DNA of 64,000 bases, taken from Ilex aquifolium (taxonomy: Eukaryota; Streptophyta; Magnoliopsida; Aquifoliales; Aquifoliaceae). Position 1 is the first letter of the stretch; the number at the start of each line of letters is the position of its first letter. Positions 52,430 to 63,862 of the stretch are shown here, piece after piece. A program made the position numbers and the translations under genes. Under the pieces are notes generated by a model that was not told where the DNA came from, made no database searches, and saw only the letters and a program-made list of their open reading frames with translations. The stretch covers positions 7,874,001-7,938,000 of the forward strand of contig OX637410.1 in NCBI GenBank assembly GCA_951799425.1, in the 5' to 3' direction.

Positions 52430-53565
52430 TGTGTGGGTAGTAGGTGACAAAACCTACCGATAAAAAATCAAAGGCTTGGTTGACGAGGATACACTGCGAC
52501 TGACAGGTGGCCTTGGCGTTAGTTCCCCTCGGAACCCCTTGAGAGTGACATGTGTCCTCGATGCATATCTCCCCCGGAGCCTTCCACGTCTGACACATTT
52601 CCTAGGCATATGTCTCCCTCGAAATTCCCTGCATCTAACGTGTGTCCTCTGTATGAATCTCTCTCGGGAACCTCCTCTATCTTGACATGTGTCTTTTGCA
52701 TCAGGGACCCTCTGAGCGTTGGAATGATGACACGTGTCCTCGTCGTAACTAACGCCCCGAGGTCCCCTACTAGACACGTCACCTTGGCTCCAGAACCCCC
52801 GCGGTATGGATGACGGATTGGCGGTTATCGTTACTTGGAGTTAAAATTGGTCAGTAATCATTGACTCACATTCTCAAAGCAGTCAAAATGGCAGAAATAG
52901 AAGGTCAATAAGCAATGATAGTGATACACGCGGTACATAGCACAAAATTGGAGGCCAATGGACAAAGGTGCCCCTGCTAGTGCGCAGCTATCACAAAGAG
53001 GCATTAAATAACCGTTCAGAATGATGAGACACATTTATTGCTCGACGGACTCTGGGAGGAGTGCATTAAATGCTCAGGGATCCGAGCATTAAATGCAAAG
53101 AGTTATTTTTGTGTGACAAGGAAGACACTCTGCCCTAGAATTGTGCCCCACAGGTCACCTTCCAAAGGGGCCAATGAGGGGCTTCCTTTCCAAGGGTCCC
53201 ACTTGTCTGCAATGATTACCTCCATGGAGGTATAAACAGCTCTCACATGTGCAAAGCAAAGGTACGCAAATCTCACCCAAGCAATAAAACAATGCTTTTC
53301 CTCCCCTCCCTCATATATTGACTTGATCGTCGGAGGGGTGACGCCGAAAAACACTCCGGTGCACTTCTAACATTTCTTTTTGAGTGGCAAAGTTCATCTT
53401 GACACACCGGGATCGTTCGGGCTATTGGAAAAGTAACTCATCACCACTCCTTATACCGTCTCTCATTTCTGCTTGGCACGGGATCATCAATTTTCAAGCT
53501 AAAACTCATATTCACCAAGGGAGAGATCTGTCCGTTCATTTATTGTGCCAAAATCATTGCGCACA
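52430..53565 (+). repeat. LTR of a second Tat-like element
   Basis: From TGTGTGGGTAGTAGG to ATTGCGCACA, about 1.14 kb, followed directly by a Tat-type primer site. It is unrelated in sequence to the LTR of the 41504-52158 element. It carries a 45-bp tandem array centred on GACACGTGTC. No matching 3' LTR is in the window. Confidence 0.75.
52502..52782. repeat. 45-bp tandem array of G-box palindromes
   Basis: Seven copies of GACAcgTGTC or variants at 52502, 52547, 52592, 52637, 52684, 52729 and 52773, spaced 44-47 bp. The best copy, GACACGTGTC (52729-52738), contains the CACGTG G-box bound by plant bZIP and bHLH factors. CCTCG and CTCGG/CCCGG words recur between copies. Confidence 0.88.
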
Positions 53566-53567
53566 AT

Positions 53568-53584
53568 TGACGCCGTCTGTGGGA
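53568..53584 (+). other. Primer binding site, Tat type
   Basis: TGACGCCGTCTGTGGGA, one base different from the site at 51591-51575, directly after the LTR. Confidence 0.8.
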
Positions 53585-53650
53585 AACGCCCAAGTTTTTC
53601 TTAAGATAGTGAACACTCGTTTGAAAGGAAAGCGTCCTTAGCAAAGAAAC

Positions 53651-53880
53651 ATGGCCGTATCGGCTCCTTCCATATCTAGAATGGAAGATCACGTTGAAAG
53701 CGTCAACAAGGAGATTTCAATCCATTATAGAGAGAGAAATCGCCAAATTGAACTGAGTCTTGGGGGTGAAAAGGACAGCCCCTTAGCCCGTCAACTTGTT
53801 GACCTTATCGAAGAACGGTTGGGGGATCGACTGAGGTAGATAGTGGAAAACAACGTGAATGTTCTTAACAAACCCAACGA
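53651..53880 (+). pseudogene. Tat-like gag N-terminal fragment
   Basis: An ATG at 53651 opens MAVSAPSISRMEDHVESVNK and a charged helical stretch ending with a stop at 53837-53839. The frame continues a little further (ENNVNVLNKPNEF). Position after the primer site and composition suggest the start of gag. The conserved gag core is absent, so the call is by context. Confidence 0.45.
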
Positions 53881-54530
53881 GTTTGCATTTTTTGGTGGGG
53901 GATCTTGAAATTTATGACCATCCAAGGAGCCCTCCATCAAGGGGGTGGGGGCCGACGACTTGAGGAACCATGTGAGTGGCAGGGCAAGGGGCTCCAAGGC
54001 TCCGAAACGCCTGAGGGCCAATGGACAAGACCCGGAGGTCCCAGCCAAGAGGGCCAAACCTTTGGCTTGGAACGACCTATGTTAGAGACTGTCCGGGCAA
54101 GAGGGCGCAGAGGAGTCTGAGGAGGGATCAACCCTCTCTGTGAAGAACGGAGGAGCTAGGGGGCACGATCCCCGACACGACGATGGAGGGATGTGACATC
54201 ATAAGGATGGGGGAGACCTTAGGTCTAAGTTGAGTAGCTACTTTCTTTATATGATATCAATTAAATGTGTTTCTTACGTCTTAATGATGCTATTCGCGTC
54301 CAAAAAAAATCTGAATGATTTATTATTCGAAGGAATGGAACATTTAATTGTCAAGTTATTTTACAGAACTTTTAATCATTACATATCTAGATTATGAAGC
54401 TCTTGACTGAATGTGGTGGTGGGAACTCATAAAACTACCTTGCTTGAGGAGGCCCAACTTGTTGCATCAAATTATTCTTATACGATATAATTATTCATGT
54501 CCACTTCATGAATTCCAACATCATCACCAC
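53881..54530. other. Element debris, no gene recognised
   Basis: A GC-richer stretch with GGGGG and GAGG words (53890-54220) probably belongs to the internal region of the preceding Tat-like element. It is followed by AT-rich DNA. No domain can be identified. Confidence 0.35.
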
Positions 54531-54534
54531 CTGA

Positions 54535-55681
54535 CTATTTACACACATTGAAAATACTCAACTCTTTTTTCATATTGCCAAAAGACAGTTTCATCACACA
54601 ATTCCTACAATTAATCAATGTATTAGAAGTAGCAAGGCATCGTCTTCCAAAGACGACATGGATTTGAGTGACAGCATGCGAGACCGGTTGTGTGACCAGT
54701 ATGATGAAGTAAATCGGAAAATAAAATTTATCCACTTGGACAAGGACATCCTTAACTACTCCCCTAGAGATCTTAGCATATTGATCTCCCAATTGGAAAG
54801 TGATACTTGTGAGTTTAAGCTCACCTAAACCTAACTATTGATTGATTGAGTATGAGAGTAGATTTATACTATCTCCATGATCAAGCAAAGCTTGCTCAAT
54901 CTTGAAGTTTCCTACAATGCATGAAATAGTCGGACAACCTGGATCTTTGTATTTAGGCAGGGTCTTATGCTGGATAATGTTACTCGCCTACTCTATGATA
55001 AATGCCCTTTTTTGCACATTGATATTTTGTTTGGCAATACAGAAGTACTTTTGGAACTGGCATAAGAGGGTACCTATTTTATGGCATCAAGCAAAGGAAT
55101 ATTGATTTTAACTTGTTTGAACAATTCAAAAATTTTGGCATGGTGATTTATTTTGCTATTTTTTTGGTTTATTTAATCGTTGGGGGAAAGGGAGCTAGTA
55201 TGGGACATGGTGAGTCCTCATTTCGCTCAAGTTTAGTCTCATAATAGGAAACTAGTGTAGATTTAACTATGGGATTTGACTCTTGGGAAGCTATGGTTTT
55301 ATATACAACATTTTCACTCCTAATAGTGGTGATGGACTGTACATCCTTGGACTATGATTCGAAAGTGAGCACCTATTTCGAAAGGAACTTACCCTTCTCT
55401 ATTGTACTCAAGGATTGGGTCAACTTCTCGAGGTGATTCTTGATATTATCTATGGATTGAGTGGTTTGAGTCTTAGACTCATTCAAAGTCCGAGTAGTTC
55501 GAGCATTGAAATTCATTTTACTTTGCATGTATTGATTCAAAGTGTTCTCTAGGCTCCTTTTATGTGGGCGTTGGTATGGTGGATGGGGAGGGCCTTGTGG
55601 AAGTGGAGGATTGACTGATGGCTAACGGTTGTTCTTCCAACTCAAGTTCGGGTGGTTACGCCACCCTTGAATGTAGGTCTC
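54535..55681 (-). pseudogene. Athila gag C-terminus and protease fragment
   Basis: Reading leftward from 55681, the sequence resembles the plus-strand copy at 58800-59900: GWRNHPNLSWKNN, a Pro/Gln-rich stretch, LNQYMQSKMNFNA, then many stops, and finally RGVVKDVLVQVDKFYFPIYF and LATSNTLINCRNCVMKLSFG of the protease end (54792 to 54535). It stops exactly at 55681, where the next LTR begins. No RT or integrase follows. Confidence 0.8.
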
Positions 55682-57234
55682 TTATTAACCATAAAAAGTG
55701 CGGTATTGAATTAGAGTTTAGGGTTAATTATGTGCGTTAATTAATTTAAAGTGTCTAATTTAGATTATATTATGAATAATGTTTGAAATATATATTTTTA
55801 GGGTTTCATATGTAATAAGGAAGAATTGGAGGGCTAAAGTGCAAAGAAGAAGAAAGGAGAAAAGACAAAGGAAAAATTAGCATTGAGGCACCATCCGGAT
55901 GGTAAAACCACCATCCAGACGGTGGCAAGACACTGGAAATTAGAAAGGGAGCTGAGGAGTAAGAAAATAGTGGATTAGCACCGTCTAGATAGTGGTGGTG
56001 GCGTCTAGACGGTAGCTAAACCACCTTAAGCCCTCCTCTCCTCCTATGGGTCCAAAAGTGCAACAAAAAGTTGTGATTGGCCGCCCTGGGTGTTTGCCAC
56101 CTCTAAACCCTTTTCTAGAGCCTATCAATAGCCTAGTTCAACCATTTTGACGGGAGACTTCGCTAGAGCCAGAGAAGAAGAAACCTTAACCTAAACACTC
56201 CAATGCCAGAATTTCTATTCTTCTACATTTCTTTCACATCCTTTTTACTTTGACGGATGAACCTCTCTCACTTTTTTGCCTTATCTGATAATAAGAGTGA
56301 GAGTGTTTGAACTATTCCTCGGGGAAGAATTTCTTGCATTTTCTTTGTACTTGTGTTACGTTGTAATGAGATTATCCACCCTTCTTGCTCATCCATGGCA
56401 ATGAAGTGCGAGTAGTCTGTTTATACGCTTTAGTAAAGGGTGAAGACATGTGTAATATTGTTTGTGTTATGAAAATGTTGATGTTTTACCTATGCGTTAA
56501 TGTTTATACCTCCCTTAATTGATGGATGGCTATTATTATTTCCTTTCGGTGCCGTATTACATTATGCTCATGGTTATAAATACTGAGCTAAATTTATTAC
56601 TATATACCAGTTCATTTTCATGTTATTACGTACTTCATGTATGATACAATGATGCATGTAGTTGGGTTTTATGTAACAATTGAGAGATTGGTGATAGATA
56701 GGTTAAATCTCGTCATAGCTAATGCTCTTAATTCAATGCATAAATTTAAACTTCGTCTTCATTGAATCATTGAGCTGCCGATCGAATAGCTAAAGTAAAC
56801 CTTTTGAATGGTTCACCTTTGGGTTTACTAGGGTTATTTGATTGTTGTACGGTACATAGACCTTTTGACTAACCTAATCAGTTGTTGTGATATAGTTCAG
56901 TTTGTACATCAAACCTACATGTTAACTTTCCAGTAATATGGGAGTTAATTGATGTAAGTTGGCATTTTCATTGTCAAGCAATAAAATGCATGTTGGATCC
57001 CCGGACTAAAGAGTAGCTTTTCAACTACTGTAATCAAAAGTTAAGTTTAAGTATTTATTTGATCAGTTCTAAGTTTACATCACAAGCTATTGTAAAGCAC
57101 ACTACATGCATGACATTCTTAGCCTTTTCTATTTTAAATTCCTACAGATACCTCCCTGTGGGATCGAGCATGGACTTAGCTGAGTAATACTATAATTTGA
57201 ACACTTGAGTGTATGATTTAAATCAAGTCAAGCT
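55682..57234 (+). repeat. 5' LTR of an Athila-like element, second family
   Basis: About 1.55 kb ending TCAAGTCAAGCT just before a primer site. The left edge is set by the abrupt end of the minus-strand gag homology at 55681; no clear TG start is present. It contains ACCATCCGGATGGT-type palindromes (55890-56013) and lacks similarity to the TGATTAGCAC LTR family. Confidence 0.65.
55890..56013. repeat. ACCATCCGGATGGT / ACCGTCTAGACGGT palindrome cluster
   Basis: Four palindromic 14-mers: 55890-55903 ACCATCCGGATGGT, 55910-55923 ACCATCCAGACGGT, 55980-55993 ACCGTCTAGATAGT and 56000-56013 GGCGTCTAGACGGT. They form two close pairs with starts 20 bp apart. Both arms vary together between copies. Confidence 0.85.
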
Positions 57235-57236
57235 TT

Positions 57237-57255
57237 TGATGCCGTTGCTAGGGAG
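57237..57255 (+). other. Primer binding site, tRNA-Asp type
   Basis: TGATGCCGTTGCTAGGGAG, a mutated form of the Athila TGGCGCCGTTGCCGGGGA site, placed right after the LTR. Confidence 0.7.
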
Positions 57256-57439
57256 TTACGGTGATTTAGAAAAGAACAAAGAAGTTGTCTAGCCTATATT
57301 ATATTTGTTTATATTGTTTGTTTTATTTAATTTTTTTTGTTTATGTCTGTTAAATCATTAGCAGGGTTTGTAAATTAGTCTAGTCTTTCATCTTCAGCAT
57401 CTTCATCATCACAAGCATCTACAGACTCTTTTGAGCAAA

Positions 57440-58904
57440 GTATGAGTAATAATAATCAAATAGAACAAGAGGTGGTCCAAAATGCCAGACCTTTGAGATA
57501 ATATTTGTATCCTACACGAAAAAGTGTCCCCTAATGTTTTGCTTTTCCCACAAATGCTCCAAATTTTAACATTAAAGCAGGGACAATACAACATTTACCT
57601 CAGTTTCATGGTCTTGAGCCTAGAAATCCTTATTTACATATGAAATAATTTGAGGAAGTATTTGGTGGATTACAAGATAATTTTGAAATGGCCCGGTTGA
57701 AAGTTTTTCCTTTTTCTTTGCAGGATAAAGCTAAACAATGGCTAAATTCTCTAAAAGCTCAATCCATTTCAAGTTGGCAAGTTTTACAAACTGATTTTTT
57801 CAAGAAATTTTTTTCCGGTGCATTGCACTAATGCATTGAGATGCCAAATCATGATTTTTTGTATGAAAGAGGGAGAAACTTTTTATCAATGTTGGGAGCA
57901 GCACTCGTACTATTGAAATGGTTCATCAGTAGAGATGTTTCCATAGGTGCCTCTTCTTCCAATGGTACTAAAATTCCTATTCCTATCTCTTTCGGTCTAT
58001 CTACATTCTACGAAATTCATACGCTCTACGGAAAGAGAAAAAAATGGAGTCTTGGTTAGAGCAAGTCGTAGAGAAATCTCTCCATATAAGAAATGGTCCA
58101 TTCCCCATGGGCAAGCCAACTCCCTCGAGGGGATACAAATGCACTTAAGGTTTCCTGCTTATTGCCTGGAACAAAGTCAATCCCTCAGGGCAGGTAAACG
58201 GACGTAGGGTCTTCTGCCTTTTTATAGAAGCAAACTAGATCCCTAGGAATAGGGACAAGAACTTAAGCAAGGACTTAAGCAAACTAGATCCCTGACTTAG
58301 GGAAGCTTCTCCAAGATTGCCCACATCATGCATTTGAGAGTTGGACCTTAGTTGTTTTTTTTTTTTTTTGTTAATGATGCCCTTCCTTCTGTAATGTGTC
58401 AGTTTGTTGAAATGATGGCTCAGGGAGAATTCATGTGCAAGAATCTGGATGAGTAATTTGAATTTTTTGACACCATTTATGAGAGTTCCCAAATGTGGGA
58501 CTCAGCCTCCCCAAATATTGTTGAAACCAAGCCATCTTCATCTTAGGGAGAGAAATATGTATTAAAAGAAGATGATGCCCTAAGAGCTAGAACAAATACT
58601 TTGTCTCAAAAGCTGGATGCTCTAGAGATGAAAAAAGTCAAGGAAGTTTTCTGTTGTGTCACCCACTAGTCAGTTTTGTGGAATCTGTGCTCTGGTAGGA
58701 CATCCCATGGAGGAGTGTTCCACTATTCTAGCCTTTAAGGAGGTTTTAATGGAACAAACCAATTGTATTTCACACTATAACAAACCCTATTCAAACCCAT
58801 ACTCTGAAACCTACAATCCAGGGTGGCGGAATCACCCGAATTTCAGTTATAAAAACACACAGCCAGTGAGTAAGCAACCAGGTTCACCTCCACCACAACC
58901 TTAG
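57440..58904 (+). pseudogene. Athila-like gag
   Basis: Capsid gene with many stops. It begins MSNNNQIEQEVVQNARP, then IKAGTIQHLPQFHGLEPRNP, WLNSLKAQSISSWQVLQTDF and FFKKFF. Frameshifted middle parts follow (about 57840-58440, with a T run at 58351). The zinc knuckle CGICALVGHPMEEC (about 58677-58720) is intact, followed by YNPGWRNHPNFSYKN. The order matches gag of Athila elements. A polymer run and repeated CCCTC/GGGA words near 58190-58300 suggest a small insertion. Confidence 0.85.
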
Positions 58905-59039
58905 AATCAACAACCATATCAGCCTTATGAACCATCACATAAGAGGAGTTTAGCAGATAACATGAATCAGTTTGTTCAAAGTCAAATGAGTTTTAATACT
59001 CAGTCTACCCATGCATTAAATGATTTTAAAGCTCAAATG

Positions 59040-59910
59040 CACAAAATATTGAAGATATCAAGAGTCATCTAACCAAATTGACTTAGTCTTTGAGTACAAT
59101 AGAGAAGGAAAAATTCTCATCTCAACCTAAACCTCCACAGTGTCAAAACCAGGCTAATGTTGTGTCTTCTAAACCTTCTCTGAGTCAAGTTCAAGTAATT
59201 ACTACATTGAGAAGTGGTAAGGTGATTGATAAGACCATTAAAACCAAAACTCTCAAGCCAATAGCTGAGTCAATCCCTAAGAATGAACAAATTGAGTCTG
59301 AATCAATGATTGAAAAGGAAACCGAGTTGACTGATGGACTGAAAATTCAAATCCTATTCCTTTACCTTTTACTCAAAGAGTTAAGAAACCTCAAGCATTG
59401 AATAATCATGTTAAAATATTTGAGTTGTTTAAGCAAGTGAAGATTATCATCCCCCTGTTGGATGTAATCAAACAAGTCGCATCATATGCTAAATTTTTGA
59501 AAGACCTTTGCGCAGTAAAGAGAAGGATTTCATGCATACTCGAGAACTTTAGAATTGGACAAGCTTTGATTGATCTTGGAGCTAGTGTCAATTTACTTCC
59601 ATATTAAGTTTATGAACAATTAGGATTTGGTGAGTTGAAACCCACAAATGTCACATTATAGTTGGCTGACCATTTTGTGAAAATTCAACGAGGAGTTGTT
59701 GAAGATGTACTTGTTCAAGTTGATAAGTTTTAGTTTTCAGTGGATATTTTTATTTTGGATACACAGCCAATCTTGCATGTCTCTACACAAATTCCTTTTA
59801 TTTTGGGATGACCATTCCTAGCTACATCAAATGCATTGATTAATTGTAGGAATGGAATCATGAAACATTCATTTGGAAAATATGACTAGTTAATTGAACT
59901 TTTTTTGATG
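59040..59910 (+). pseudogene. Athila-like gag-protease linker and protease
   Basis: The linker has ITTLRSGKVIDK, the usual Athila TTRSGK motif. The protease follows with AKFLKDLCAVKRR, LIDLGASVNLLPY (active site D-L-G-A-S) and RGVVEDVLVQVDKF, then LATSNALINCRNGIM. Several TAG/TGA stops are present. RT, RNase H and integrase, which should come next, are missing. Confidence 0.85.
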
Positions 59911-62299
59911 TGACAAAGCACCCAGGTTAGGGGGGAGAAATTTGTGAGGTAGATGTAATTGATAAGATTGTGGAGGAGAAATTCAACACATCTTCTTGTT
60001 CTGACCCTATACAAATATGTTTGATTATGATAGTGGAAATCCTGATGTGAAGTTTTATGCTAATTTGTTAAATTCTTCGTAGAAATTATCAAGGGATGCA
60101 AGAGACTTAAGCAAGAAGCAGTTCGTTGGAGTAAACAAGCCCCGACTGAAAATGGGCACTAACTCTAATTGGAAACTTAAGCCCGATTGATCTATCCCCT
60201 AAGCACTTCTTGTATATTGTAGATAGAATTTATTCGTTGTGTATTTTATTTGTTTGTTTTGCAGATTACGGTTTTGCACTATGGATGTGTTTCATATCCA
60301 GACCTTATTATCATTTGTCTTTAAATTTTTCGCTTTGATGTTATACATTGATGACGATGTTAAGTTTAGGTTAGGGGGATGGAATAATCCATATTCGTCT
60401 TTGTGACTAGCAAACGATAAATAATCGGATAGTGAGTCTTTTTACAAAAAATTTCAAAAAAAAACTCTTTTGGTTTAGTCTTGATTGTGTGAAGGGTGGT
60501 CAATTAATGCATATGAAAGAATTCAATCAATGTTTTGAACCAATTTCAAGTTTTGTACTTGATCGTCTTAATTGGATTAAGTATGGGCAGAGCAAGGATT
60601 ATACTTAGACGCCATCTTATTCTAATCCAATGCTTACAAGATAGGTATGGCATGAGATTGGAGCAGCAGCCGTATATTCCAGTAGATGATCGGATTGACA
60701 GACATATTTTGTTGGGTCTTGGGACCAGGATGACCCAGTTTGATCATAGAAGGACCAAGTATGAGGAGAACTAGAACGAGATTCTAAGGTTGCTTTGAAG
60801 GAGATATAGTGGTGGCCCATCATCGTCAGCTTAGCCAGGCAGAGTCTCCTACATCTTCTACTCTCTCTCTTTATGTACATTTCAGTTTATGCACTTGATT
60901 TTGAGTACTTTTGGATGTTCTTATGTTTTGAATTATAGTTTTATTCAGTTATTTAGTTAGTTTGTGTTATTTCGCTTAAATTTTGCGGTGTTAAGATAAT
61001 TAGTTTGTATTATTCACGGTAAAGTTATATTATCATTATGTTAATTTGCAGGTATAACCCTAACCAAATCATGAGGGATTTTCATACACTGTTTGTACAC
61101 TATCTTTATATTTCAATAGAAAACTCATCATTTTGAGCACGTAATGATTTCTTATTTTGAAAAACCTTTTGAAATAACATGATCCTTTATGAACCTTATA
61201 TATATAGTGGAGATGTGAAACCCCTACGCATATTTTGAACCAATCTTCCTTGGAGATATTTTTAACGTTTACTCAAGTAAAAATTTCAGTTCAGTAGGAA
61301 AATTTCTTTAAATAATCTCATTAATCTTGTTTTGATTAGCACTTGTTAAATGACATGTTAACATTCTCCTTAAATCTTTATGAGAATCATGTAGGTGTAT
61401 GAGTTCTGGAAAATGATCTCAGGCCATTTGTGATTTTATTTTGAGCCTTGGCCATTTCTTTCACCAAACTATATTCCTAGTAAGCCGTGATTGGGCCATG
61501 ATAGGAATTCTTTTCTTAAAGCCATAAGTTAACTAAGCCGATGCAAGTATATTTGTCTGACCATTGTAATCTAATTTGCTTGCACCCTCTCTTGAAAAAT
61601 GCAACATACAGGAAAAAGAGACAAATAGACAAATATGGTGGGAGAAGAAAGAAAAGAAAAGATAAGAATTTATGAAAGAAGAAAAAGAAAAGGAAGGTAT
61701 GCAAAGAAAGAAAATAGCCAAGAAATTACAAGCCTGAGATTGAAAATGAAGAATGACAATTATGATGTTGTAAAAGCATGGAAAGTTAAAGGGGGATGTG
61801 TGCTAACAAATTGAAAAGGATAGCTTTTTGAATCCCTTAGACGTCACTTCTTAAACCCAATACATTTAGCCACGTTATACCCCTAATAAAGTCCTTTTTT
61901 TTTTATTCCAGAAGTAATGCATATGTATCATTTTCATCCATTCACTAAAACGGAGAGTGTTGATAATGTTTTTAATAGTGTTAATATTCTTTCATGAGAT
62001 TATGCCAAATTGCAGTTTTATTCAAATAACATTCTTTTGGAATATTATATGTGCTATTACTTTGCTGTGACTTCAATATTCTTGTTGCCTGTAATTATTG
62101 AGTGATAGTCACTAAAACTTGAGCGTATTCTTTGTTGAGTGATTTCTAGGAAATGATTGACGTGGAGGCTAACTCCTGTACAACTTAGTGAAGGATTGTG
62201 ATATTTCTTAAATGTTTTTGAATTAAAGAAATTCTCGCTCACACACACACAAGTCTTTTATGAAAATATATAGAATAGTGTTACAATTAGTGTGTTACT
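59911..62299 (+). other. Athila-like 3' region after deletion of pol
   Basis: The sequence passes within about 200 bp from the protease end to noncoding DNA. A weak open frame at 60535-60774 (LQDRYGMRLEQQPYIPVDDR) may be a remnant of the third ORF. TTAGGGGGATGG at about 60372 is polypurine-tract-like. A purine-rich tract lies at 61610-61730. 61400-62050 resembles 23790-24200 of the first Athila. No 3' LTR of this element is present before the reversed LTR at 62300. Confidence 0.6.
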
Positions 62300-63251
62300 T
62301 GCTTGGTTGTTTCCGTTGTAGTATCCTAAGCTCCGGACATCACCCTCAAATTGTGTATGGCGTATGTGTGAAGGGGAGTGTCACTCTCCCTTGGAATGAT
62401 GTTAAAAGAAAGGGCAACGAAATGGTGGTGGATGAAGTGTGAAATGTGTGGGTTGAACAAAAATGCTTCCCAAGCGCAAAAAGACTTTTGTGTGTCGTGT
62501 TTTACTTGGAGAGTCGTCTTCTCAGGGAATGAGGTGAATCGTGTTGAAGATGATTTTTAGTAAAAAGGGGAAACTGTAAAAATCATTTGTTGTTGAAATT
62601 TGGTTTGTGATTTGTATTTTGATGAAAATAAAATGGGAAACAAGTGTTGGCTAATCCAAAAGGTTCACTCCAATGGGAATGCCAAGTCAGCTCGAAACCT
62701 TCCTCCAATGATGCATAGATGAACGATTGATTCGTGGGAAGCTCGGGATGAGATGAAAGTGAGGATCCAAGAATAGCCCATGACAATTCTACGGGCTATC
62801 AAAGACTCATAACCATGTCCACACTCAACCCAGTCAAACCGAACCATCGTACACCGAGGGGAGGAAAGAAGATGAGTTAAAATGGCATACCCAAGAGGAG
62901 GCATCCCTTGGATTAGCCAACGTAAAAGCTTAGCTACTCATGCTTAAAGGAAATACAATAATGTAATGGAAAGACATTGGCAAGCAATGAAGATTTTAGC
63001 TAAGTTAATGCAAGAAAACATAAACTAAAAGAGAGTGCATTGAATACCCATTTTAAAACTAAGAAATGAAGAACAATGAGTGCATTAATGGTGACAGCTT
63101 GGATGAAAGACTAAACTTGAATGCAACTTGCAATAATTGGCATTAATGACTTCAAAATAGAGCTTAGAAGATCCTTACAAGAAATTATAAGACAATGTGT
63201 GGAAGAAAAATGCAAAAATCTTAACTTCTCTCTCTAGCACTATTCATCTTC

Positions 63252-63282
63252 TTCCTTGGACTCTCTCTCTCTCTCTCTCTAT
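63252..63282. repeat. (CT)n microsatellite
   Basis: CTCTCT run of about 24 bases inside the reversed LTR, corresponding to the GAGAGAGA stretch of the leader part of the sense LTR. Confidence 0.85.
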
Positions 63283-63604
63283 ATTCAATGTAATACTAAC
63301 TATTGCTGAATAGTGGTGGTGGAGCTTGCCAAAAATGTCCATGGAGCCCTCCCCAATGTTGTGTGATGTGATTCACATCATGGGGGCTGAAAGGGATGGG
63401 ATGGTGCAGGCTAGGACAAGCCTAGCCTTTTTCTCTTCCATGCTTCTTATCTCCTCCTCATTATTGCAATGGCCTTCCAAATCCAAGTAGAAATGAGGGG
63501 AGGCTCCTCGACGAGCAGGGGATGTCAGGGGATCTGTTGGAGAAGTGTAAGTGGGACCCCCAAATGGCAGAGCTTGAGTTGCAGGCTGTCTAGGAAATCT
63601 AGGC

Positions 63605-63862
63605 AAAACCTTCCGGAAGGTCGACAGAAACATTTTGGAAGGTTTGTGCATGAACAGTAAAATGAAGCAGCTGACAGGCAAAACCTTCAGGAAGGTTTAT
63701 TCCAGTTGGCAAAACCTTCTGGAAGGTTTCACTCCAGTAGGCAAAACCTTTTGGAAGGTTTTACTCCAGTAGACAAAACCTTCCAGAAGGTTTTGGCAGT
63801 GAAAAAGAAATCCAAGGCAAAACCTTCCGGAAGGTTTTTACCCAAACCTTCCGGAAGATTTT
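63605..63862. repeat. CCTTCCGGAAGG palindrome cluster E
   Basis: Eight copies between 63607 and 63860. Four in the middle form a regular unit of about 32 bp: palindrome, TTTCACTCCAGTAGGC-type spacer, palindrome. CCAGTTGGC, CCAGTAGGC and CCAGTAGAC lie at about 63702, 63734 and 63766. CCAGTAGGC is identical to the Tekay spacer at 14805-14813. Confidence 0.9.

Noticed and set aside
52454-52813. Overlapping open frames on both strands of 64-107 codons
   Set aside because: They lie in the 45-bp LTR array; 45 is a multiple of three, which keeps frames open.
61610-61730. Purine-rich tract as a polypurine primer
   Set aside because: It is too long and AG-mixed, and no LTR follows; similar tracts occur after pol in other Athila copies.
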